From contig NZ_CP108938.1 of the NCBI RefSeq assembly GCF_036347135.1, positions 2,356,001 through 2,420,000 on the forward strand: a stretch of DNA of 64,000 nucleotides. Direction: 5' to 3'. The translations under genes were made by a program, and so were the position numbers. This document shows, piece by piece, positions 1 to 7,287 of this stretch; the stretch's first letter is position 1; each line of letters starts with the position of its first letter. The notes under the pieces are model-generated. The model worked only from the letters and a program-made list of their open reading frames with translations. It was not told the origin of the DNA and made no database searches. This DNA is from Streptomyces sp. NBC_00775. GTDB lineage: Bacteria; Actinomycetota; Actinomycetes; Streptomycetales; Streptomycetaceae.

Positions 1-1035
1 GGTCACGTGCAGTACACGCGGAACATGGTCACCGGCGCCTCGACGGCCGACCTGGCCGTCGTCCTCGTCGACGCCCGCAACGGCGTCATCGAGCAGACCC
101 GCAGGCACGCCGCCGTCGCCGCGCTGCTGCGCGTCCCGCACGTCGTCCTCGCCGTCAACAAGATGGACCTCGTCGAGTACAAGGAGTCCGTCTTCGCGGC
201 GATCGCCGAGGAGTTCACGGCGTACGCCTCCGAGCTGGGCGTTCCCGAGATCACCGCGATCCCGATCTCGGCGCTCGCCGGTGACAACGTGGTGGACCCG
301 TCCGCGAACATGGACTGGTACGGCGGCCCGACCGTCCTGGAGCACCTGGAGACGGTGCCGGTCAGCCACGACCTGGCGCACTGCCACGCCCGGCTGCCCG
401 TGCAGTACGTGATCCGCCCGCAGACCGCCGAGCACCCGGACTACCGGGGTTACGCCGGTCAGATCGCGGCCGGTACGTTCCGCGTCGGCGACAGCGTGAC
501 CGTGCTGCCCTCCGGCCGTACCTCGAAGGTCTCCGGGATCGATCTGCTGGGCAAGGCGGTCGACGTCGCGTGGACCCCGCAGTCGGTGACCCTCCTGCTG
601 GAGGACGACATCGACATCTCGCGCGGCGACCTGATCGTGCCGAGCAAGGACGCGCCCGCGACCACCCAGGATGTCGAGGCGACCGTCTGCCACGTCGCCG
701 ACCAGCCGCTCACCGTCGGCCACCGCGTGCTGCTCAAGCACGGCACCCGCACGGTCAAGGCGATCGTCAAGGACATCCCGTCCCGGCTGACGCTGGACGA
801 CCTGTCGCTGCACCCGCACCCCGGGCAGCTGGTCGCCAACGACATCGGCCGCGTCGTGATCCGTACCGCCGAGCCGCTGCCGCTCGACTCGTACGCCGAC
901 TCCCGCCGCACCGGCGCGTTCATCCTGATCGACCCGGCGGACGGCACCACCCTGACCGCGGGCATGGTCGGCGAGTCGTTCGCCGCGCCGCAGCCGGTCA
1001 AGGACGAGGCCGACGACGACGGTTGGGACTTCTGA
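1..1035 (+). CDS. cysN: Sulfate adenylyltransferase subunit 1, 5'-truncated by window edge
   Basis: This is the GTPase subunit of ATP sulfurylase, which with CysD makes adenosine 5'-phosphosulfate in cytoplasmic sulfate assimilation. The window opens inside the G domain: frame 1 reads GHVQYTRNM, the end of the translation-factor G3 motif whose DTP would lie upstream, and the G4 motif NKMD follows about 50 residues later. Two EF-Tu-like beta-barrel domains fill the rest, and 344 residues are visible. The true start is outside the window; the GTG at position 7 is the valine of the G3 motif, not a start. Downstream sulfur-uptake and siroheme genes on the same strand fit a sulfur-assimilation locus. 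The protein ends in an acidic tail (EADDDGWDF). Confidence 0.96.
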   Translation, partial: GHVQYTRNMVTGASTADLAVVLVDARNGVIEQTRRHAAVAALLRVPHVVLAVNKMDLVEYKESVFAAIAEEFTAYASELGVPEITAIPISALAGDNVVDPSANMDWYGGPTVLEHLETVPVSHDLAHCHARLPVQYVIRPQTAEHPDYRGYAGQIAAGTFRVGDSVTVLPSGRTSKVSGIDLLGKAVDVAWTPQSVTLLLEDDIDISRGDLIVPSKDAPATTQDVEATVCHVADQPLTVGHRVLLKHGTRTVKAIVKDIPSRLTLDDLSLHPHPGQLVANDIGRVVIRTAEPLPLDSYADSRRTGAFILIDPADGTTLTAGMVGESFAAPQPVKDEADDDGWDF

Positions 1036-1036
1036 C

Positions 1037-1141
1037 ATGAACCCGGTCGACATCTACTCCACGTTCGCGAAGGAGGGCGGCCGCGTCGGCAGCGGCGCCC
1101 TCGGCAGCGGGCAGGGCGGAGTGGCGCGATGTGCGCGATGA
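1037..1141 (+). CDS. Candidate small ORF, 34 residues, directly after cysN
   Basis: An ATG lies one base after the cysN stop and opens a 34-codon frame beginning MNPVDIYSTFAKEGG and ending in TGA. The first two dozen codons have G or C at nearly every third position, as real Streptomyces genes do, and the one-base spacing would suit translational coupling. There is no independent Shine-Dalgarno sequence and I do not recognise the peptide. The second half is Gly/Ser-rich and may be non-coding. It could be a small protein of the sulfur operon, a gene remnant, or chance. Confidence 0.3.
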   Translation: MNPVDIYSTFAKEGGRVGSGALGSGQGGVARCAR

Positions 1142-1263
1142 CGTACGCGCACCGCTTGCGCGCCCCGTCCCCCCACCCGCCGTCGCGGACAAGACGAAGA
1201 CCTGCCGACCTTCCCGGCCACGCCTGAAACGTGACCGCCGGGCCAACGAGAGGAACCCCTCCC

Positions 1264-2382
1264 GTGCCTGCCATCCGCTCCACGCGCTCCGCGCTTCTCC
1301 GCCGCGGCATCGCCGTTGCCACCGCTCTCCCCCTCCTCGCCCTCGCCGCCTGCAGCTACGGCTCCGACGCGAAGGACGACACCAAGGCGAAGGTCGCCGC
1401 CGGGTCCGAGAAGATCGACGGTCTCGACTCCGTGAAGATCGGCTACTTCGGCAACCTGACGCACGCGACCGCGCTGGTGGCCAACCAGAAGGGCTACTTC
1501 CAGAAGGAGCTCGGCGCCACCGAGGCGAAGTACCAGACGTTCAACGCCGGCCCCTCCGAGATCGAGGCGCTGAACTCGGGCTCCATCGACATCGGCTGGA
1601 TCGGCCCCTCCCCGGCGATCAACGGTTTCACCAAGTCCAAGGGCACGAACCTGCGCATCATCGGCGGTTCGGCGTCCGGTGGCGTGAAGCTCGTGGTCAA
1701 CCCGAAGAAGATCAAGTCCCTGAAGGACGTCAAGGGCAAGAAGATCGCCACCCCCCAGCTGGGCAACACGCAGGACGTGGCGTTCCTCAACTGGATCGCG
1801 GACCAGGGCTGGAACGTCGACGCGAACAGCGGCAAGGGCGATGTCTCGGTCGTCCGTACGGACAACAAGATCACCCCGGACGCCTACAAGTCCGGCTCCA
1901 TCGACGGCGCCTGGGTGCCGGAGCCGACCGCGTCCAAGCTGGTCGCCGAGGGCGGCAAGGTGCTGCTCGACGAGTCGACGCTGTGGCCCGACAAGAAGTT
2001 CGTGATCACGAACATCATCGTGTCGCAGAAGTTCCTCAAGGAGCACCCGAAGGCCGTCGAAGCGGTCCTGAAGGCGTCGGTCGAGACCAACAAGTGGATC
2101 AACGCCAACCCGGACGCGGCGAAGGCGGCGGCGAACAAGCAGCTGGAGGCGGACTCGGGCAAGGCCCTGCCGGCCGATGTGCTCGACCCGGCCTGGAAGT
2201 CCATCCAGATCACCAATGACCCGCTGGCCTCCACCCTCAACACCGAGGCGGCGCACGCGGTGAAGGCGGGTCTGCTGGAGAAGCCCGACCTGAGCGGCAT
2301 CTACGACCTCACGCTGCTGAACAAGGTCCTGAAGGCCGACGGCGAGAGCACGGTCGACGACGCCGGTCTCGGCGTCAAGTAA
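1264..2382 (+). CDS. ssuA: Sulfonate/sulfur ABC transporter substrate-binding lipoprotein (SsuA-like)
   Basis: This is a periplasmic-type binding protein of the NMT1/SsuA family that delivers aliphatic sulfonates or a related sulfur compound to the permease encoded downstream. The GTG at 1264 is preferred over the in-frame GTG at 1231 because a GAGAGGA ribosome site ends nine bases before it. It yields a lipoprotein signal peptide with twin-Arg start, hydrophobic core and lipobox LAAC (lipid-modified Cys30). The 372-residue product carries the family pattern, including KIGYFGNLTHA, the IGWIGPSPAINGF segment and EPTASKL. It heads an ssuABC-like cluster behind cysN, which supports sulfonate over nitrate or thiamine precursor as substrate. 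The ligand itself cannot be read from sequence. Confidence 0.9.
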   Translation: MPAIRSTRSALLRRGIAVATALPLLALAACSYGSDAKDDTKAKVAAGSEKIDGLDSVKIGYFGNLTHATALVANQKGYFQKELGATEAKYQTFNAGPSEIEALNSGSIDIGWIGPSPAINGFTKSKGTNLRIIGGSASGGVKLVVNPKKIKSLKDVKGKKIATPQLGNTQDVAFLNWIADQGWNVDANSGKGDVSVVRTDNKITPDAYKSGSIDGAWVPEPTASKLVAEGGKVLLDESTLWPDKKFVITNIIVSQKFLKEHPKAVEAVLKASVETNKWINANPDAAKAAANKQLEADSGKALPADVLDPAWKSIQITNDPLASTLNTEAAHAVKAGLLEKPDLSGIYDLTLLNKVLKADGESTVDDAGLGVK

Positions 2383-2418
2383 GCCCGGATCCCGATGAGT
2401 TCCCAGGAGGTGACGACC

Positions 2419-3213
2419 ATGGCCACGACCACGACCCTCGCCAAGGACGCCGACAGCGCCGAAGCGGTCGAGTACGCCGCCCGGATCGAGCACGTCTCGA
2501 AGTCCTTCGCCGGGCCGGGCGGGCAGCAGCTCGTCCTCGACGACATCAGCCTCGATGTCGCGCCGGGTGAGTTCGTCACCCTCCTGGGGGCCTCGGGCTG
2601 CGGCAAGTCGACGCTGCTGAATCTGGTGGCAGGGCTCGACGAGCCCTCCGTCGGCAGCATCACGACCAACGGGCGCCCGGCTCTGATGTTCCAGGAGCAC
2701 GCCCTGTTCCCGTGGCTGACCGCGGGCAAGAACATCGAACTCGCCCTCAGGCTCAGGGGAGTTCCGAAGAACGAGCGGCGCGACAGGACCGAGGAGCTGC
2801 TCGAACTCGTACGGCTGAAGGGCGCGTACGGCAAGCGGGTGCACGAGCTGTCCGGCGGTATGCGCCAGCGTGTGGCGATGGCCCGCGCGCTCGCGCAGGA
2901 CAGCCAGATCCTGCTGATGGACGAGCCGTTCGCGGCGCTGGACGCGATCACGCGGGACATGCTGCACGACGAGCTGACCCGGATCTGGAGCGAGACGGGT
3001 CTGTCCGTCCTCTTCGTCACGCACAACGTGCGGGAGGCGGTGCGGCTCGCGGAGCGCGTGATCCTGCTGTCCTCCCGTCCCGGGCGGATCGCCCGCGAAT
3101 GGACGGTGGACATTCCGCAGCCGCGGCGCATCGAGGACGCGCCCGTGGCGGAACTGTCCATCGAGATCACCGAAGAACTTCGTGGGGAGATCCGCCGCCA
3201 TGGCCAGCACTGA
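2419..3213 (+). CDS. ssuB: Sulfonate ABC transporter ATP-binding protein (SsuB-like)
   Basis: This is the ATPase that powers the sulfonate importer. It has Walker A GASGCGKST, a Q-loop, the signature LSGGMRQR and Walker B ILLMDEPF followed by the H-loop VTHNVREAV. The ATG at 2419 is chosen because AGGAGGTG lies six bases upstream; the earlier in-frame ATG at 2395 has no such site. The product is 264 residues, the usual length for SsuB/TauB. It starts 36 bases after ssuA, and its end overlaps the ssuC start by 14 bases, so all three are probably one transcript. Confidence 0.92.
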   Translation: MATTTTLAKDADSAEAVEYAARIEHVSKSFAGPGGQQLVLDDISLDVAPGEFVTLLGASGCGKSTLLNLVAGLDEPSVGSITTNGRPALMFQEHALFPWLTAGKNIELALRLRGVPKNERRDRTEELLELVRLKGAYGKRVHELSGGMRQRVAMARALAQDSQILLMDEPFAALDAITRDMLHDELTRIWSETGLSVLFVTHNVREAVRLAERVILLSSRPGRIAREWTVDIPQPRRIEDAPVAELSIEITEELRGEIRRHGQH

Positions 3214-4129
3214 GACGAAGCGGACGGACACTGCCGTCAACGACAGCCCCGGCAAGGACAACTACCAGCTGGCCGGACTGGAGGCGGGGCTCGACGCCCT
3301 CGACGTAGGCGTCACCGGTCTCTCCAGCGGCCGGTCCTTCGGGCTGACCTTCAAGCAGAAGGTGCTGCCGCCGCTCATCGCGTTCGCGGTGGTGCTCGTG
3401 ATCTGGCAGTCGCTGATCTCGTTCGACATCGTCACCGACCCGACCAAGCTGCCCACGCCCTCGGACGTGTGGGGCGAGGTCAAGAACGCCTGGCTGCAGG
3501 GCACCCTGCTCGACTACATCTGGACCAGCGTCTCGCGCGGTCTGCTCGGCTTCCTGTTCGCCCTGGCGATCGGCACCCCGCTGGGTCTGGTGGTGGCGCG
3601 CGTGAGGTTCATCCGCGCCGCGATCGGCCCGGTCCTGTCGGGCCTGCAGTCCCTGCCCTCGGTGGCGTGGGTGCCGCCGGCCGTGATCTGGCTGGGTCTG
3701 AACAACTCGATGATGTACGCGGTGATCCTGCTGGGCGCCGTCCCGTCGATCGCCAACGGCCTGGTGTCGGGCGTCGACCAGGTGCCGCCGCTGTTCCTGC
3801 GCGCCGGCCGCACGATGGGCGCGACGGGTCTGAAGGGCACCTGGCACATCCTCATGCCGGCCGCGCTGCCCGGTTATCTGGCGGGCCTGAAGCAGGGCTG
3901 GGCGTTCTCCTGGCGTTCGCTGATGGCGGCGGAGATCATCGCCTCCTCCCCCGATCTGGGTGTGGGCCTGGGCCAGCTGCTGGAGAACGGCCGCAACGCC
4001 AGCTCCATGTCGATGGTCTTCCTCGCCATCTTCCTCATCCTGTTCGTCGGTATCGCCATCGACCTGCTGATCTTCAGCCCGGTGGAGCGGTGGGTGCTGC
4101 GCAGCCGCGGTCTCCTGGTGAAGAGCTGA
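3200..4129 (+). CDS. ssuC: Sulfonate ABC transporter permease (SsuC-like)
   Basis: This is the membrane subunit of the sulfonate importer, a BPD_transp_1-type permease with about six transmembrane helices between residues 60 and 300. The cytoplasmic EAA-like loop reads AGRTMGATGLKGTWHILMPA. The ATG at 3200 follows a GGGGAGA site and overlaps the end of ssuB by 14 bases, indicating translational coupling. The hydrophilic N-terminus of about 50 residues is longer than in enterobacterial SsuC. The product has 309 residues. The cluster has its own ATPase, unlike the sugar importer at 18.9-22 kb. Confidence 0.92.
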   Translation: MASTETKRTDTAVNDSPGKDNYQLAGLEAGLDALDVGVTGLSSGRSFGLTFKQKVLPPLIAFAVVLVIWQSLISFDIVTDPTKLPTPSDVWGEVKNAWLQGTLLDYIWTSVSRGLLGFLFALAIGTPLGLVVARVRFIRAAIGPVLSGLQSLPSVAWVPPAVIWLGLNNSMMYAVILLGAVPSIANGLVSGVDQVPPLFLRAGRTMGATGLKGTWHILMPAALPGYLAGLKQGWAFSWRSLMAAEIIASSPDLGVGLGQLLENGRNASSMSMVFLAIFLILFVGIAIDLLIFSPVERWVLRSRGLLVKS

Positions 4130-4139
4130 GCCGCCCGTC

Positions 4140-4877
4140 ATGAACCAGCCGGTCCTCCTGGTCATCGCCCACGGCAGCCGCGACCCGCGGCACGCCGCCA
4201 CGGTGCATGCCCTCATCCGGCGGATCAGGGCCCAGCGCCCCGGCCTGCGGGTGGAGACCGGTTTCCTGGACTTCAACATCCCCTCGGCGCAGGGGGTGTT
4301 GGAGTCCCTGGCGGCAGAGGGCGTACGCGACGTGGTGGCGCTGCCCCTGCTCCTCACGCGCGCCTTCCACGCGAAGGCGGACATCCCGGCGGTGCTGCGG
4401 GAGGCGCCGTCGCGGCTGCGCATCCGTCAGGCGGAGGTGCTCGGCCCCTCCCCGCTCCTTACGGCCGCGCTCGAACGTCGTCTGTACGAGGCGGGGCTGA
4501 CCCCCGCCGACAAGTCCTCGACCGGGGTCGTGCTGGCCTCGGCGGGGTCCACGGACCCGGAGGCGATCGCAGTGATCGCTGAAATCGCGCGGGAGTGGCG
4601 GCACACCGGTTGGTGCGCCGTGCGGCCTGCGTTCGCCTCCGCATCCCTTCCGCGCACCGAGGACGCGGTGCGCGAACTGCGGGCGCTCGGCTGCGAGCGG
4701 GTCGCGGTCGCCCCGTACGTCCTGGCCCCCGGCCGCCTGCCCGACCGCATCGCACGGGGCGCCGCGGAGGCGGACGTGCTGGCCGATGTGCTGGGCCCGG
4801 CGCCGGAGGTGGCCCGGGTGCTGCTGGAACGCTACGACGAGGCACGGATGCCGGCGCTGGCGGCGGTCGGCGCCTGA
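4140..4877 (+). CDS. Sirohydrochlorin chelatase (CbiX/SirB family)
   Basis: This enzyme of the CbiX/SirB family inserts Fe2+ (or Co2+) into sirohydrochlorin to give siroheme or its cobalt analogue. The N-terminal half has the catalytic His in IAHGSRDPRH and the second metal-site His in LTRAFHAKADIP. The C-terminal half (from about residue 120) is a second, diverged copy with the first motif changed to ASAGSTDPEA, so one copy probably carries catalysis. The 245-residue length fits the two-domain form. The gene starts ten bases after ssuC on the same strand. Because sulfite reductase needs siroheme, the location makes an iron-chelatase role in sulfate reduction likely. Confidence 0.88.
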   Translation: MNQPVLLVIAHGSRDPRHAATVHALIRRIRAQRPGLRVETGFLDFNIPSAQGVLESLAAEGVRDVVALPLLLTRAFHAKADIPAVLREAPSRLRIRQAEVLGPSPLLTAALERRLYEAGLTPADKSSTGVVLASAGSTDPEAIAVIAEIAREWRHTGWCAVRPAFASASLPRTEDAVRELRALGCERVAVAPYVLAPGRLPDRIARGAAEADVLADVLGPAPEVARVLLERYDEARMPALAAVGA

Positions 4878-4916
4878 GCGCTCCGCCGGACGTCACGTGC
4901 GCCGTGGCGCGGGTGT

Positions 4917-4990
4917 GTCGTGGCTGGTCGCGCCCACGCGGCGGAGCCGCATGACGTCACAGCCCCGCGCCCCTTCAGGGCGCTTCCCCC
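4917..4990. terminator. Probable bidirectional terminator between cbiX and the ArsR gene
   Basis: The gap between two convergent genes holds stacked inverted repeats: TGACGTCA at 4952-4959 and a stem GCGCCC/GGGCGC (4967-4972 with 4978-4983) around a five-base loop. From memory, the segment resembles a repeat common in Streptomyces intergenic DNA. The convergent position supports termination in both directions. Confidence 0.55.
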
Positions 4991-5971
4991 CTATCGGCAC
5001 AGCTGGTCGCCAAGTGCCGTGCGCGCGTACCGCACGATCCGGCCGCTGCGGGTGCGGCTGAGGAGCCCCGCGTCGTAGAGCACGGCGAGATGCTGGCTGA
5101 CCGCGCCCGGCGTCACGTCGAGGCGGTGGGCGAGCTCGGTGGTGGACGCGGGCTCGGCGAGCAGGAGCAGCAGACGGGCGCGGGGGCGGCCGAGGAGCCG
5201 TACGAGGGCACGGTCGGTGACCGGAGGCGGCGCCTCCGAGACGGTGGCGCGGCCGCGGGCGGGGTACGACAGCACGGGCGGCAGTCCGTGATCGACCCAG
5301 GTGGCCGCGCCCCGGGCGAACATCGTCGGCGTCAGCACCATGCCGCGGCCCGCGATCCGGATGCCGCCATCGGGCCAGTTGCGGTCGGTGGGGTGGATCA
5401 GCCGGACGCCGTCCCCGGTCCAGGTGAGACGACGGTCGAGACTCGGGAAGAGTACGGCCGCGCCCTGTTCCGCGAGGACCTTCGCGTGGTGGTTGAGGTC
5501 GGCCTCCAGGATCGACTGGGCCCGGGGCCACCAGTCGGGGGCCAGGCACTCGTGCCAGTAGCCGTCCAGGCCGTCGGCGATCCGCTCCAGCAGTGCGGGC
5601 GGATCGGCGAGGCCCCGCACGATGACCTCCGGGACGGCGGGTTCGTACGCGAAGGCCTCCGCGAAGTCGACCGCGAGCCGCCCGGCGGGCGTCATGCGCA
5701 GGGCACGCAGCTCCTCGGCGAAGGCGGGCCGGGCCCGGGTGGGACGCGGCGTCAGGAAGTCGGGGATCCAGCTGCTCGCGGTGAGCAGCGCGCCGAGGAT
5801 CTCGGTGTCCTGCCGTTCGTACGCCGGGCGCAGCCGTCGCAACCAGGGCGCCTGGTACGGGAATCGCTGCGGGTCGGCCCACGAGCGCAGCGAGAACACC
5901 GCCTCCTGGAGCGGGGAGTAGGCGAACGAGGTGGTCGCGAGGTCGCCGACGCCGAAACGGAACTCAATCAT
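4991..5971 (-). CDS. ArsR/HTH_20-type regulator with DUF5937-like N-terminal domain
   Basis: This predicted DNA-binding protein of 326 residues has an N-terminal domain of about 240 residues resembling DUF5937, starting MIEFRFGVGDL. A C-terminal winged helix spans about 245-320: the recognition region reads VTPGAVSQHLAVLYDAGLL with a wing of basic residues. Streptomyces proteins of this build usually sit beside an MFS exporter, as here. The ATG at 5971 lies inside a 29-base palindrome, so the message may be leaderless and autoregulated. The divergent gene is the exporter, its likely target. The ligand is unknown. Confidence 0.85.
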   Translation of the reverse strand: MIEFRFGVGDLATTSFAYSPLQEAVFSLRSWADPQRFPYQAPWLRRLRPAYERQDTEILGALLTASSWIPDFLTPRPTRARPAFAEELRALRMTPAGRLAVDFAEAFAYEPAVPEVIVRGLADPPALLERIADGLDGYWHECLAPDWWPRAQSILEADLNHHAKVLAEQGAAVLFPSLDRRLTWTGDGVRLIHPTDRNWPDGGIRIAGRGMVLTPTMFARGAATWVDHGLPPVLSYPARGRATVSEAPPPVTDRALVRLLGRPRARLLLLLAEPASTTELAHRLDVTPGAVSQHLAVLYDAGLLSRTRSGRIVRYARTALGDQLCR

Positions 5972-5993
5972 TGAGCGTCACGCTAAATGATTG
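5965..5993. promoter_or_regulatory. 29-bp near-perfect palindrome, likely operator of the ArsR regulator
   Basis: The sequence starts CAATCATTGAGCGT, centres on C5979, and its second half mirrors the first with mismatches only at position pair 9/21 and the centre. It covers the start codon of the regulator gene (5969-5971) and lies about 35 bases before the exporter start. It is AT-rich at both ends in otherwise GC-rich DNA. The position suggests one site that shuts off both divergent genes. Confidence 0.75.
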
Positions 5994-6027
5994 TCGCCGG
6001 AGAGTGGACGCCGGGTTGGGTGTGAAC

Positions 6028-7284
6028 ATGACCGCTACCGACCAGCTCACGCGGGCGGCCGGGCTTCTGCCCGTCGAGCCCGTATTGCGCCGACTGTCCG
6101 TGATCACGCTCTTCAACGCCTTCGGCAACGGGCTGTTCTTCCCGCTGGGCGTCCTGTACTTCACACGGATCGTCGGGCTCGACGCGACCTCGGTCGGCCT
6201 CGGGATGACGGTGGCGGGGCTGGCCGGCGTGGCGGCGGGGATTCCGGCGGGGCGGGCGGCGGATCGCTGGGGCGCCCGCCGGGTGTGCGGACTGCTGTGG
6301 GCCGGCTGCGGTCTGGCCACGGCCGCGTACGCCCTGGTCACCTCGTACGCGGGCTTCCTGATCGCCGTGATCTGCGTGACCGCGCTGTTCATGGCGAGTC
6401 GGGGTGTCATGGGCGCGGTGTACGCGGACGTGCTGCCCGCCGCGGGCCGGGTCGAGGCCCGCGGCTATCTACGGATGATCGTCAACGTGGCGATGGCCGT
6501 GGGCGGCGCGTGCGGCGCGGTGGCGCTGCAGCTCGACACCCGTGCGGCGTACGTCGTCGTCATCCTGCTGAACGCGCTGACCTTCGCGGCACCAGCGCTG
6601 ATGCTGCGGACGCTGCCGTCGGCCGCACCGACCGAGGAGCGTCCGGCCGTCTCCCAGGCTGCCGCCGAGGACCGCTGGCGTGCCGTGCGCGATCTGCCCT
6701 ATCTGGCGGTGACCGTACTCAACGCCCTCCTGGTGGTGCAGTACACGCTGGCCGAGGTCGGTCTGCCGCTGTGGATCGTGGAGCGGACCGAGGCTCCGCG
6801 CTGGACGGCGGCCCTGCTGATGATCGTGAACTGCGTCCTGGTCGCGCTGCTTCAGGTGCGGGTGGCCCGTCGCGCCTCCCAAGTACCCAGTGCCGTACGG
6901 GCGATGGGCTGGGCGGGGCTGCTGCTCGCGGCGGCCTGTGCGGTGTACGCGCTGTCGGCGGGCCTCTCCCCCGTGTGGGCGGTGGTCGCGCTGACGGTCG
7001 GCGCGGTGATCCAGGTCTTCGCCGAGGTGCTGTCGGCCGCCGGCGGCTGGACCCTCGGCTACGAGCTCGCCGACGCCCGCGCCCACGGCGTGTACCAGGG
7101 CGTGTTCGGCTCGGGCATGTCCGCGGGCATGATGGTGGGCCCGGCGCTGATCACGGTCACCGCGATCCGGCACGGTACGGCGGGCTGGGCCCTGCTCGCC
7201 GTCCTCTTCGCGGTCGCCGGGCTCGCGGTGCGTCCCGCCGCGCGCTGGGCACGGCGGGACACCTGGCGGGGCGAGCCCAACTGA
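6028..7284 (+). CDS. MFS transporter (drug-exporter type)
   Basis: This major facilitator protein of 418 residues has about twelve hydrophobic segments. Motif A-like GRAADRWGARRV lies between helices 2 and 3, and a polar central loop lies near residue 200. The ATG at 6028 (MTATDQLTRAAG) fits the usual N-terminus; the frame extends upstream to a TTG inside the operator, which would be an implausible start. It is divergent from the ArsR regulator and shares its palindrome, so it is likely induced when the regulator binds a toxic ligand. It ends three bases from the stop of the next, convergent gene. The substrate is unknown. Confidence 0.85.
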   Translation: MTATDQLTRAAGLLPVEPVLRRLSVITLFNAFGNGLFFPLGVLYFTRIVGLDATSVGLGMTVAGLAGVAAGIPAGRAADRWGARRVCGLLWAGCGLATAAYALVTSYAGFLIAVICVTALFMASRGVMGAVYADVLPAAGRVEARGYLRMIVNVAMAVGGACGAVALQLDTRAAYVVVILLNALTFAAPALMLRTLPSAAPTEERPAVSQAAAEDRWRAVRDLPYLAVTVLNALLVVQYTLAEVGLPLWIVERTEAPRWTAALLMIVNCVLVALLQVRVARRASQVPSAVRAMGWAGLLLAAACAVYALSAGLSPVWAVVALTVGAVIQVFAEVLSAAGGWTLGYELADARAHGVYQGVFGSGMSAGMMVGPALITVTAIRHGTAGWALLAVLFAVAGLAVRPAARWARRDTWRGEPN

Positions 7285-7287
7285 CCG

